A stretch of DNA of 64,000 nucleotides from Cunninghamia lanceolata (GCA_027924645.1 BSBN01001687.1:7874001-7938000); one strand, 5' to 3'. Positions 46,795-58,989 are shown, counted from the first letter of the stretch. The notes: generated by a model from the sequence alone, not told the origin. A program made the numbers and translations.

Positions 46795-47791
46795 TCTTAA
46801 GGGAAAATTGGATTCAAATGAATAATCAATATCAAAATACCCAAAACTCAACGAAATACAGAAACAAAGAGATTAATCGAACAAAAGCCTTTAAAACCTT
46901 TGCAAACCTCAAAGCTTCATAGCTTCTGTTGGTTGCCTATCTCAATTGATCCTGCATGTATGAATAAGTCCCTCACAGAGTGTACTTCCTTGCTATGATT
47001 CCAATATTGTCAATGGAGAATGCCTATGATAATTTTGCCATGAAGATGAGCTTCACAACAATGATAGTAGTATGGTAACGAGTGTGATCACAAGCAATGA
47101 AGGAATTGGTGCCAAAGGCGCGCTGTAATTCCTGTAGAGTAACAGTACTTAAATCTTGGATGAATGAAATGGAAGAGCAAGGTTCAATTTATAGACTTGA
47201 GAGAATGAAGATCAATGGTATAGAAAGAATGAGAAGATCAATGGTATAGAACATTTGAGGAATGTGCGCGAATAAGAAGAAGACATGTGTCTTGCTATAT
47301 TTTGCATGAGAGGAATTAATTAAATAGAAGAATGAGTTAACTGAAGAGATTAAATCAATCAAAAGAATAGATCAATTAGTTAAGAGAATAGAAATTGAAT
47401 GAGGATGAGAAGATATTTTAGCTCAATTAATATTTAGAATATTCAATTGCATGTGCACAAGGATTGAATTATATTTAGAGATAACTCAATTTAGAAGAAA
47501 AAGACAACTTAAATAAATATTTGATTTATTTAAATTTAGAGAAGATATTATTGGAAGAAACAATTAAATAATTGGTAGTATTTAATTTAGAATGAATTTG
47601 GAAGAATAAAATATTTGATTATATTTTATTTTTAGAGATTGAGAGGTTTTAAATAAATTTGATTTGATTTATTCAAATTTGGAAGAATGATTTGATTTAA
47701 TTAAATAATTAGGAATTATTTAATTGTTTGGCAGAATTTAATTAAATAAAAGATTTTATTTAATTTTGACTTTTGAAGAGGTAATTAAAAA
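46795..47791 (-). repeat. E9: inverted LTR, left copy
   Basis: Reverse complement of the E10 LTR (compare 46795-47791 with 48821 downward). It lacks about the first 130 bases of the LTR, being cut where the E10 LTR starts at 47792. AGTTC just before it (46790-46794) pairs with AGTTT after the right inverted copy (57868-57872), a likely target duplication with one change. Confidence 0.8.
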
Positions 47792-48821
47792 TGTATACGC
47801 CTAAAAATGACACGACTTAGTTTAAATAAATATTCTTAATATTTATTCCCTTCTAATTCTTCTATCAATAAATAAATAAACAAATTTATTTATATGATTC
47901 ATATTCCTCTAAATTAATTAAATATCAAAATATTTAATTATCTCTTCTAAAGTCAAAATTAAATAAAATCCTTTATTTAATTAAATTCTTCTAAACAATT
48001 AAATAATTCTTAATTATTTAATTAAATCAAATTCATTCTCCCAAATTTGAATAAATCAAATCAAATTTATTTAAATCCTCTCAATCTCTAAAAATAAATA
48101 TAATCAAATATTTTATTTATTCTCCCAAATTTATTCTAAATTAAATAATACCAATTATTTAATTGTTTCTTCCAATAATATCTTCTCTAAATTTAAATAA
48201 ATCAAATATTTATTTAAGTTGTCTATTTCTTCTAAATTGAATTATCTCTAAATATAATTCAATCCTTGTGCACATGCAATTGAATATTCTAAATATTAAT
48301 TGAGTTAAAATATCTTCTCATCCTCATGCAATTTCTATTCTTCTCATCCTCAACTGTTCTATACCATTGATCTTCTCATTCTTTCTATACCGTTGATCTT
48401 CATTCTCTTAAGTCTATAAATTAAACCCTGTTCTTCCATTTCATTCATCCAAGATTTAAGTATCATTACTCTGTACGAATTACAGTGTGCCTTTGGCACC
48501 AATTCCTTCATTGCTTGTGATCACACTCGTTACTACATACTACTATCATTGTTGTGAAGCTTCTCTTCATTACAAAGCAACTATCATAGCTGTTCTCCAT
48601 TGACAATCTTGGAATCATAGCAAGGAAGTGCACTCTCTGAGGGCCTTATTCATACATGCGAGATCGATTGAGATAGGCAACCAACGGAAGCTATGAAGCT
48701 TTGAGGTTCGCAAAGGTTTTTGAAGTTCTTTTGTTTGATTGATCTCTTTGTTTATGTATTTTGTTGAGTTTTGGGTGTTTTGATATTGATTATTCATGTT
48801 TACTCCAATTTTCCCTTAACA
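47792..48821 (+). repeat. E10: 5' LTR
   Basis: Starts TGTATACGCC and ends CCCTTAACA. It lacks about 135 bp present in the 3' LTR (56411-56560), a deletion between repeated TTCTCATCCTCA-like phrases. U3 is very AT-rich, made of AATTAAAT and ATTTAATT runs that can pair with each other. Confidence 0.9.
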
Positions 48822-48825
48822 TTTT

Positions 48826-48843
48826 TGGTGCCCACCGTGGGGC
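48826..48843 (+). promoter_or_regulatory. E10: primer binding site
   Basis: TGGTGCCCACCGTGGGGC four bases after the LTR end. This sequence is common in plant Tat/Ogre-type elements; I think the primer is a leucine tRNA but have not checked it. Confidence 0.8.
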
Positions 48844-48889
48844 ATAGCCCCAATTTAACCCAAAAAATGAGTTTTTGTATTTTAGAAAG

Positions 48890-49370
48890 CCATACACAGG
48901 AGGAAATCACGCATCTGACCCATTCTAACACGTATCTATTTTTTATTTCGGCGCATCTGATCTTTCGGTGCATACAGTCTTTGTTTCGGTGCATCTGACC
49001 TTTGATACGGTGCATTTACTGATTCTGCGCATTTGTTCCATCCTGCAGCACATCTATTCCATCCTGCTGCGCATCTGTTCCATCTTGTTGCGGATCTGTT
49101 TTGTAGTAATTTTTAGAACATTGTTTCAACGCATTTGATCATTCTTTCTACGCATATGTCCTCTGATTCAATGCATCTGTAAAGCTACGCATATGACCTC
49201 TATTTTTGGGTATATGAGCTCTGAATCAACGCATCTGTCAATCTATGCATATGACCTCTGTTTCTATGAATATGATCTCTGATTCTGCGCATCTGTAAAA
49301 CTGTGCATATAACCTCTATTTTTGTGCATATGAGCTTTGTACCTGCACATTTGATTCTGACATTGACTTT
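48890..49370 (+). repeat. E10 leader: array of GCGCATCTG / GCATATGACC motifs
   Basis: About twenty degenerate copies of GCGCATCTG or ACGCATATGACCTCT spaced 20-30 bp, in two subfamilies (CATCTG early, alternating CATCTG/CATATGACC after 49150). A related GTGCATTTG set occurs at 50545-50715. No ORF on + explains them. Confidence 0.75.
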
Positions 49371-49549
49371 TTGAGTTTTCTTGTGGTGTTGCTAATGCTA
49401 ACACTTTTAGGAATATTCTTGGATCCACTTGCAGGCTAGGTACTGGTTTAGAATCATATAGTTGCACTTGTTAACTCACACTTCAATTTCTAATGGGAAA
49501 GTAAATGGATGCTCATGCAAATCTCACATAGTCTTAACTAGGAAGGCGG

Positions 49550-49870
49550 TAATTGAATTATTGCTATCTTGCATATCATTGAATCATTGCTATATTTCTA
49601 TCCTTCAAAGTTAACAAACTCATTGCTATATTGGTAAAAATAAACCATTGCTATCTCGATCATCACTTCAAAGTTAACAACTCATGCTATCTAGATAAAA
49701 TTGAACACATCATTGCTATCTGGGTAAAACTGAACCATTGCTATCTCAATCATCACTTCAAAGTTAACAATTCATACTATCTGGGCTAAAATTGAACACA
49801 TCATTAGTATCTTGGTAGAACTGGACCATTGCTATCTTGTTATCACTTCAAAGTTAACAAATTTCTGTGC
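49550..49870 (+). repeat. E10 leader: about 105-bp tandem repeats
   Basis: Three to four copies containing CATTGCTATCT and CACTTCAAAGTTAACAA; repeats of the second phrase lie near 49606, 49667, 49757 and 49846. Confidence 0.8.
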
Positions 49871-50804
49871 TTGCCCAAGTAGATAGCTCAGCTAGTTTTT
49901 CTCATTTTAACTAGGGGAAAAGAACCACTGTATTCTGTGTTTTGGGAATGATACTAGGCCTATGCTCTTCCCTATCTTGGGTGACCAAAATGCCAGACAT
50001 ATCATTTTCGCATGTGTTTTTCCTTTAGAGGGGCCTACTCTTGGATACCGTTCATCCAAGTAGGAATGACCCTAAGTGGTAACAGGCTAAACGTCAAGCC
50101 CTACCAATCCACTATAAATAAATTGTGTTTGGAGTGAAAGCTTCAAACAATGAGTGCAGTTGTGTTATACCGATAGCCAACCTCCCCCAAAACCCTCCAA
50201 GGCGCAACCCTTGCAGGCTGGGAGACTCCATAACAGAGAGTAGTACTGCCACATGTATAACCACTCGAACAATTGCCTTCATTAAACACCTTTGTTCTGG
50301 TGGCCAAAAACCCTATAATCCATTTGAAACCTAGGATTGTGCTTGCTTTTCCTTTTAGTCCAAATAGAGTCAAAAAATCACAAAAAAAAAAAAAAACCAT
50401 GAAAACATTCTTTGTGTTTGCTATGTCTTCTTTCCATAATTAAAGAAAATCAGATCAAAAGAGACCTTTTTTTACACAAAGACCAAAAAAAACATCAGAA
50501 AAATTGCAAAAAATTTGCAAAAACATTGAAAAAAGAACCAAAGTTGTGCATTTGTCATCTGAAGCTGTGCATTTGAGATGACTTTCTGTGCATTTACACT
50601 GACTTGTCGTGCTTATATCACCTGTTACTGTGCATTAGCTTTTTACTAGTACTGCACATTTGTGTCAACTTTCTATGCTTATATCCTCTACTGCTGCACA
50701 TCTGGTTCTAGGCATCCGTGATAGTGAACATTTCCACATCTTTTCAGAGAAAAATTTTAGGATTTCTAGGTACCCATTTTAGTCTTGTGTCAGTTTCTGT
50801 TGAC

Positions 50805-53393
50805 ATGACAAACCAATTAGAAGTAATTACTCAAGAACTCCAATACCTACAAGAGCAATTAGACTTTGATATCTCACCCCAGGATTGTATAGCAATTGCT
50901 TAAGAACTCCAAGTGATACAATAAGAAATGACAATCTTACAAACTGAACAGGCCAGTACTAGCTACACCTCACCCCAAAAGCATACATCCTTTTCTCATC
51001 TTCATGATACTCTTGACAAGGCAAGCACCACCTCAAGTTGGAAAACATATACCACTCCATCTACTAGTCCTCCTTCACCATCTCCTAGAACACATGGCCC
51101 AAAGCATACTAATCCTACCATGGAGAACTCCAAATCCACTCATCCATTACCTCACTCCTCTACCTATGCACCTACCAATGATGTGATCCAAGGGCTACTA
51201 GCAAAAAGTCAACCATATCCTCAAATTCTGGTCCTTGACCTTATCAAAGAACCTTCAAGCATGTCCATTACTCTAACCTCGTCATGTCACCTTCAACCCC
51301 TTGAGCATATTGAAGAACCTCCTACCATGCACCAAAGTCAAGGTTTGTCGCACCTTCATATTGTTGACCAAGACCCTATCCAAGAGTCTTCTACCTCAAC
51401 TTCAATTCAAGCACATCAAGAGTTATGTCAAGAGCACACTTTAGAACATATGGAAACATCAACCCCTCGTCTAAATCAAGATCAAAGCACTCCCATCTGA
51501 CCCTTACATAACCTTTATCTTTTTGATGATCCTATACCTATACATGAGAAAGAAATCCAATTTCAAACCATTCATAACCTATATATCTTTTATGATCAAG
51601 ATACTACCTTTGATGAAGAAGCTATCCATGAGCAACTTGATCTTATACATGAACAAGAGATCAAATTCCAACCTCTCTGTGGCCTATATCCTTTCCATGA
51701 TCAAGATATTATCATTAATGAAGAACATATACAAGAGCACCTTAATTCCATCACGCTAAAGCCTATCTATGATCAAGATCCCATCTATGATCAAGAGCCT
51801 ATCTATGATCAAGCAAACCATGATGATCCTCTTAGCCCACTTTATGCATTCCACAGTCCTGAGCTTATAACCCCATCTAGTCTTATCCAGGATTCAACAA
51901 CTTTCTCTTCCTTTGATGAGACACTTGCCTCACAAGCAAGCATAAAAGATCAAACCAAAAATACTCCTCCGCCATCCACTATCGACCATGCTGCAAATCC
52001 TGAACCATATATCCTTGGTCTTACCACCTTCATTCATGAGTGTTCCTCCTTAGAACACCAGCCACCATTATCCTCTATCCCCCCTTCTTCATCCAATAAG
52101 GAACTTGTGTCTAGTGTTCCACCTACACATAATCCTGCTATCCACCGAATACTCCAACATATGAACTATCAAGGTAAAGGCTTAGGCCTTCACGAACAAG
52201 GTATTTTGGAGTCCGTCTATGTCAATGTTCCTCCTCCTTCATATGGCCTTGGATACACACCCCAAGGTGAACAATATCAAGATGTTGGTACTTCCTCCAC
52301 TCCTAAATCCCCCACTTTTCATCACAAACCCTATCATATCCCCAAAACATATGTCGCCATTCCACCTCCATCATCTTATAATCGTCAAAAGCATGTGACC
52401 ATACACTTTCCACCATCCAATCTACCTCCACTACTTCCAACTCCTAACATCCCTCCATACATTTTACCACCACTTATTCCAACACCTTATTCGCCCATCT
52501 ATGAAACTTCTAACAATCCCAATCATGACCAACCAATGCATGTGTTGTCTAAACAAAGGGCTTCCACAAACCTCACTTCCACTATCCCAAGGGAATTTCA
52601 TAGCAAAAATCTGGATGCCTCTACCTATAAAGTCAAAAATCCTAAGAGTCCTCATGACCTAGGATACAAAAACCAAGAATCAAAGAAACATCCTTCTCAA
52701 GAGTTGTATACACCCACACACCTTTATGCCAAACTAAAAAAGGTGTGGGTCCACATCAAACAAATGATTACCTCCAAAGCTGCACCAAAGCTGCATACAC
52801 CCCAACCCATACCTTCACAGGTAATATCTAAAAGAAAAATGGTTTGGGTGTCTAACAAAAATCCCTCAAGTTACATGAGGCATCTACCTCTCAAGAATTC
52901 CAGCCATCCACTTTCTCCCATTCCATCCAAAAGTCTCAAATTCTTCCATCCCATATGGCAAGAAAAAATTAGAAAAATACTCAGTCTATGTGGATCCCTA
53001 CATGCCTAAGTCATTCATCCACAAGAAAAAGTCTTTGTTGCTTCCTACACTACTTTCCCATCACCAGCTTCAATGTTTATCACGGTATGTGCAACCGTTG
53101 GTCATGATTCCCTTCCATCCCACAAACATTTTCATATACCTCCATCTCACCTTCCTTCCACTATTATCCTACATGTCTTCCTCATTCTATTCCTATGGTC
53201 CATGCTTTTGCATAAGCCTTCCCTCCGTATTTTGTATCATCATCCACTATTGCATCTTCCAATATCCGCTATCTACCTTCCCCATCTCACTGTCATGCAA
53301 TCTCCTACCAACATCTATGAGAGCACTCGACATGATCCATCCAACGACATCTTTCTAGTGGGACTATCACCTTTCATGGAACCAGGCACTTAG
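50805..53393 (+). pseudogene. E10: Pro/Ser/His-rich ORF with a G-patch domain
   Basis: One frame for 863 codons from ATG 50805, broken by TAA at 50901 and 50919, TGA at 51498 and TAA at 53007, with no frameshift. It begins with a Leu/Gln helix (QELQYLQEQL), followed by a Ser/Thr/Pro/His-rich region, then an acidic part with IYDQDPIYDQEPIYDQ (three 5-residue repeats). A G-patch-like motif follows at about 52140-52210 (ILQHMNYQGKGLGLHEQGI, then SYGLGYTPQG), then a Pro-rich and a Lys-rich part. G-patch motifs bind RNA or RNA-helicase partners and are found in the gag/protease-RT region of some plant Tat elements. No capsid, protease or RT motif is seen. Likely a leftover or reworked part of the polyprotein. 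Confidence 0.75.
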
Positions 53394-53424
53394 GTCCCTC
53401 TCTTTTGTATTCCACCTTCTATCC

Positions 53425-53560
53425 AAAAAAAAAAAGAAAAGAAAAAATAAAAAAAGTAAAGAAAAATCCCTTCGTCCAATGGTGAAAATCTAGCAAACAG
53501 GCGCCTTGGATAAGTACCATGATGAAAACCTGGCAAACAAGCGTCATGTGTAAGTTGATC
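53425..53560 (+). repeat. E10: A-tract plus GAAAACC motif pair
   Basis: An A-rich run (about 53425-53465), then GGTGAAAATCTAGCAAACAG at 53480 and GATGAAAACCTGGCAAACAA at 53520. Same arrangement as in E1 (1101-1290). Confidence 0.75.
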
Positions 53561-55848
53561 TTCTATGTCACCTACACTTGGGGGCACCTTGTCTCATCAG
53601 CATATCACTCTTCTCCTATCAGTTTCCTTCCGTACCATTTCCTATCCTATCCTTTGCATACTTATATTGTCCAGTCTATCCATCTTAATCTTCCTTTCCT
53701 CTATTTCTTTGGTCTTGATAAAGATTGGGGGCACAATGTTGACAATTGTTTTAGATGTCTCTTGACATACCTTATCCCTCCAAACCATGCAAATCCTTCA
53801 TTACCCTCTCATCCTCCTCTCATTGTAAACTTTGTCATGAAAAATCCTAAGTATTCTACCTACAATGGGGCATGTTATTCTTATGCCACATAGTCCTTGG
53901 AGATCACATCCTTATTTCCTTCTACCTAACCATCTATATCTACTATCACCCATCCATCTACCTATTTGTGGTGTTTTCCTTGTCATCAGTATCTAGCATT
54001 AAGGCTATCCATAGTGTCATCTTATCCTATCATGGCTTGATACTCTATCTCTTTTGTCACCTTGTCAACTAAGGTCTTATCCCATATCCTATCCATAGTG
54101 TCAGCCTAGCATAGTGTCTATCGTCAGTGTCCACATGGTCCAAGTACATGAACTACGTTACCTCTACGTTGTCACATAGGCAAGGCCATTTTCAATGTGC
54201 CCCCGAGGCTCCACTGTCCCATGTCTAGTCCTTCTATCTATCTGAGTCTGCACCACTTTCTATCGCCTAGGTCTTAAGTCTATTAGGGTTTACCCTGAAC
54301 TACGTTGCCTCTACGTCATCACGTAGGCAAGGCCATTTAGCAATGAGCCCCCGAGGCACTAGGTCAGTCCCTTAGGGTCCATCTCACCAATAAAGATTGT
54401 GGAATCTTTCACCAGGCAAGCAAGCGCAAACAAAACTTGCTCTTTTCAGGCATAAATTTTGATGTAGGACTTCAACCTATCCAAAGCAAAACAAGAAAAT
54501 ACCTAAAGCACTCAAAAATGATTTTTACCTAAATTATGGAAAGAAACAAACACATCTAAATGCAAAAATGTTTTGTGGATTGGAATCATGGTTAAGTTAC
54601 AGTGTCTTGATTTTTGCTATCATGTCTTTCTATGCTACTCAAGGATGCCAAAAGCTAGAGATGCTATGATGGGGGTATGATTATTTTCTTTGTTTGTTTG
54701 TGGATTAAACGTTAGTGATGTGACGCATTGTCTAAAGACATGATCGGCAAAAGATCATCGAGGACATCCAAGGTCTAACATGAAAGGAGGCAATTCTTGT
54801 CTATTGATATGCAAGAAATACTTAGGTCATCTCGGTTCAATTATACCTTGATGCTTGTATTAACTTGCTAAAGAAAAATCCATGTAAGAAATACTAAGGT
54901 CATCTCGGTTCAATTATACTTAGATGCTTGTATTTTCTTACAACATTTGGAAAAAGTACCAAAAAAACAAAAAAGCCCAATGATGAAATAAGCACTTCAA
55001 AAATACTTGCACTATCAAGATGTCAAAAAAAACCATTCACATCCACTCGCATCCACAAAGCATCCATACCATTCACATCCACAAAGCATCCATACCATAC
55101 CCCATGCAATAAAGATCCAACAATGTAGAGTATCAATACAAATAAAAGCTTGTGAGTTCTTCTATCGAGTCATTTTTCTATCTATCATCATATCTCTCAT
55201 CCTTGTCCAGTCAATCTAAGCAGTGATCAAAATGCAAATCCATCCTTAATCCATCCCAATCAAGTCAAGTTAATCTTGTCAAATTATCCAAGCGCCCTCA
55301 GTGGTCTTGATCCTTGTCTAGTTGTAAACCAACCCAATCAGTTAATCAGTCAAATTGTCTTATACACGATGTAACATTGTCGAAATCAGACCAATACACA
55401 TGTCCTACACGACATGTTTCATTTCCTGAAACCAAACACTATCCTTCGTGTTGCTCTAGGGATCTATCATTCCTCGCCATGACAACATGCCTATCGTGTT
55501 GGTTTAGGGATATATCGTTCCCCGCCATGACAACACTGTCATATATCGTTATCAGTATATCGTTGGTTTACTACTCGACAGGGGCAATACCTTGTTTGTC
55601 CTTGTATCATTTGTGCATACTTACTTCCTTTCTTGTGTGTGTTATCATTCTATCTTGCATAGCGTATCATTTGGCTCTTTCTTCATCCTTCGTCTTCGTG
55701 AGATTGTCCGTCTCACGCCTTCTGGCTTCTTCTCGTCCAATCTCTCGAGGGGGCATCCTACAGTCATTAAAACCTGTACTAGGGGGCAAACTGGGGCATG
55801 TATCATTATCAGACTATTTATTCTTTGAAGCAACGTCGTAAACAGCAT
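53561..55848 (+). other. E10: long repeat-rich 3' untranslated region
   Basis: No supported gene. Contains two copies of an ACGT-rich hairpin module (about 54147-54212 and 54297-54362), a 77-bp direct repeat (AGGTCATCTCGGTTCAATTA, near 54828 and 54898), a short repeat of CATCCACAAAGCATCCATAC (55050-55100), and a pair of CGCCATGACAACA units (near 55475 and 55520). Confidence 0.6.
54147..54362 (+). repeat. E10: duplicated ACGT hairpin module
   Basis: TGAACTACGTTGCCTCTACG and TCACGTAGGCAAGGCCA occur twice, 150 bp apart. TTGCCTCTACGT pairs with ACGTAGGCAA across a short loop. Each copy is followed by GCCCCCGAGGC, another small palindrome-like motif. Confidence 0.7.
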
Positions 55849-55854
55849 TGCATC

Positions 55855-55868
55855 AAAGAGGGGCAAAA
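55855..55868 (+). promoter_or_regulatory. E10: polypurine tract
   Basis: AAAGAGGGGCAAAA directly before the TG of the 3' LTR. Confidence 0.8.
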
Positions 55869-57031
55869 TGTATACGCCTAAAAATGACACAACTCGGTCT
55901 AAATAAATATTCTTAATATTTATTCCCTTCTAATTCTTCTATCAATAAATAAATAAATAAATTTATTTATTTGATTCATATTCCTCTAAATTAATTAAAT
56001 ATCAAAATATTTAATTATCTCTTCTAAAGTCAAAATTAAATAAAATCCTTTATTTAATTAAATTCTTCCAAACAATTAAATAATTCTTAATTATTTAATT
56101 AAATCAAATTCATTCTCCCAAATTTGAATAAATCAAATCAAATTTATTTAAATCCTCTCAATCTCTAAAAATAAAATATAATCAAATATTTTATTTATTC
56201 TCCCAAATTCATTCTAAATTAAATAATACCAATTATTTAATTATTTCTTCCAATAATATCTTCTCTAAATTTAAATAAATCAAATATTTATTTAAGTTGT
56301 CTATTTCTTCTAAATTGAGTTATCTCTAAATATAATTCAATCTTTGTGCACATGTAATTAATATTCTAAATATTAATTGAGTTAAATATCTTCTCATCCT
56401 CATGCAATTTCTATTCTCTAGTTCTATTCTCTTAACTGATTGATCTATTCTTTTAATTGATTTAATCTCTTCAGTTAACTCATTCTTCTATTTTATTAAT
56501 TCCTCTCATGCAAAATATAGCAAGACACATGTCTTCTTCTTATTCACACACATTCCTCAACTGTTCTATACCGTTGATCATCTCATTCTTTCTATACCGT
56601 TGATCTTCATTCTCTCAAGTCTATAAATTGAACCCTGTTCTTCCATTTCATTCATCCAAGATTTAAGTATCATTACTCTGCAGGAATTACAGCACCCCTT
56701 TGGCACCAATTCCTTCATTGCTTGTGATCACACTCGTTACTACATACTACTATCATTGTTGTGAAGCTTCTCTTCATTACAAAGCAACTATCATAGCCGT
56801 TCTCCATTGACAATCTTGGAATCATAGCAAGGAAGTGCACTCTCTAAGGGCCTTATTCACACATTCAAGATTGATTAAGATAGGCAACCAATGGAAGAGA
56901 TGAAGCTTTGAGGTTTGCAAAGGTTTTTGAAGTTCTTTTGTTTGATTGATCTCTTTGTTTCTGTATTTCATTGCGTTTTGGGTGTTTTGATATTGATTGT
57001 ATTGATTATTCATGTTTACTCCAATTTTCTC
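55869..57031 (+). repeat. E10: 3' LTR
   Basis: Starts TGTATACGCC and matches the 5' LTR with scattered differences. It ends CCAATTTTCTC; the last bases (TTAACA) are missing and the sequence passes into TTTGGTGCC and the inverted LTR. Confidence 0.9.
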
Positions 57032-57867
57032 TTTGGTGCCAAAGGTGCACTATAATTCCTGTAGAGTAACAATACTTAAAGCTTGGATGAATGAAATGGA
57101 AGAACAAGGTTCAATTTATAGACTTGAGAGAATGAAAATCAACGGTATAGAAAGAATGAGAAGATCAACGATATAGAATAGTTGAGGAATGTGCGCGAAT
57201 AAGAAGAAGACATGTGTCTTGCTATATTTTGCATGAGAGGAATTAATAAAATAGAAGAATGAGTTAACTGAAGAGATAAATCAATTAAAAGAATAGATCA
57301 ATCAGTTAAGAGAATAGAACTAGAGAATAGAAATTGCATGAGGATGAGAAGATATTTTAACTCAATTAATATTTAGAATATTCAATTGCATGTGCACAAG
57401 GATTGAATTATATTTAGAGATAACTCAATTTAGAAGAAAAAGACAACTTAAATAAATATTTGATTTATTTAAATTTAGAGAAGATATTATTAGAAGAAAC
57501 AATTAAATAATTGGTATTATTTAATTTAGAATGAATTTGGAAGAATAAAATATTTGATTATATTTTATTTTTAGAGATTGAGAGGTTTTAAATATTTGAT
57601 TTGATTTATTCAAATTTGGAAGAATGATTTGATTTAATTAAATAATTAGGAATTATTTAATTGTTTGGAAGAATTTAATTAAATAAAATATTTTATTTAA
57701 TTTTGACTTTTGAAGAGGTAATTAAATATTTTGATATTTAATTAATTTAGAGGAATATGAATCAAATAAATAATTTTTTTTATTTATTTATTGATAGAAG
57801 AATTAGAAGGGAATAAATATTAAGAATATTTATTTAGACTGAGTTGTGTCATTTTTAGGCGTATGCA
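57032..57867 (-). repeat. E9: inverted LTR, right copy
   Basis: Reverse complement of the E10 LTR from its middle (the CCCTTTGGCACCA region) to its start (GGCGTATGCA at 57867). Together with the left copy it frames E10. AGTTT follows directly (57868-57872). Confidence 0.8.
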
Positions 57868-57872
57868 AGTTT

Positions 57873-58699
57873 ATTTTGTCAGGATTGCAGAGCAAAATGT
57901 TTCTTGTAGATGAATAAAGTTTTGTATGACATTTTTAGTTTAGATTGAGTTATATGAATAACACTACATGTGTGTGTTTCTTACAATTGTTTCCTTGAAT
58001 GTATGCATTTCTTTTGTGAATGAAGGAATCAAGGATTTTTGGATTTCATCTATGCACACTTGTTGTATTGAATGACTTATTTACTGCTTCTGTTTAAGTA
58101 ATAGATTAAACATGCCTTGAGTAAGATATAGGGAGCGATGTAATACATTAGGGATTGTTTAAGAAGAGTTGCATGAATTACTCTTTCTTGGGTGTGTCAT
58201 TGTAAGGCGGTGATACAAACATACCCTTTAAATTTGAAGCTTTGATATCAAAAGGAAACATCTGCATTGTAGTATTTTGACTCTGTTGCTTTGATAAAGC
58301 ACCGATCTGGGGAAATATTTGCCCAAAGGTCCAAAAAGAACACACAACTTCAAAGATATAATCTTTCAAACTATTTTCATTTTGTTTTTCTTTAGTTTAG
58401 GTAGGTTTAGTACATGTTCTCAAATCCATCAATGTGGAAATCTCCAAGAACTTTGCCAAATTGTGGGATAATTTTACATATCTTGGTGTGAATCTATGAG
58501 GACATTTTTGCCTGATATTGTGAAAGATAAATATGTTGACTATAAAATAATGGATACCCCCTAGGTTTGGTAGAGCCTAAAGTGTAAGGGAGATAGGTGT
58601 AAACAATCTCCCAACCTATTGGCCAAATTTCTCATTGAGCTTGATCATAAGCATTGGCAAATCTTTAGAGTTTGATGTGTGCAGATTTGGGAACCAACA
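57873..58699 (+). repeat. E8: 5' LTR, second part
   Basis: Continues the E8 LTR after the E9/E10 block and ends GGGAACCAACA, one base before the PBS. Confidence 0.65.
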
Positions 58700-58702
58700 G
58701 AA

Positions 58703-58720
58703 TTGGCAACTCTACTAGGG
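58703..58720 (+). promoter_or_regulatory. E8: primer binding site
   Basis: TTGGCAACTCTACTAGGG after the LTR end. It resembles the TTGGCGACTC-type PBS of some plant gypsy elements, probably an arginine tRNA; not verified. Confidence 0.6.
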
Positions 58721-58989
58721 AGGAATGCAGATGCTCATCTTTTTGGGAGAGTTAAGTGAGTTAAAAAGTTTTCACAGTTTGATGTGGAAGGTATTACATC
58801 ATGTTTAAAGACTTTTAAAAGGTGCTCTGCTGGTGAAGCGAATCTAGAATGAAATTGATCAGGTAGGGTCTTTTGGTTGCTTCATATTTTGTCCTCTTTA
58901 GAGAGGTGGTGAATCTATTGTTGAACCTATTTGAGGCTGCAATATACTCCTAGGTACTCTACTTTGCTTGCATTTTCAAATTAGATGTC

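Larger units (their letters stand above)
47792..57031 (+). mobile_element. E10: pol-less Tat/Ogre-like element with a G-patch ORF
   Basis: 5' LTR 47792-48821, PBS 48826-48843, a 2-kb leader with short-motif arrays, one long ORF (50805-53393), an A-tract with GAAAACC motifs, a long repeat-rich 3' UTR, a polypurine tract and the 3' LTR 55869-57031. No RT, RNase H or integrase. The G-patch, the PBS type and the GAAAACC tract are features I associate with the Tat lineage. The 3' LTR lacks its last few bases and runs into an inverted LTR. Confidence 0.82.

Noticed and set aside
48890..49370. Regularly spaced short repeats resembling a CRISPR array
   Set aside because: Motifs are degenerate, only about 9-15 bp, spacing varies, and they lie in the leader of a plant LTR element.
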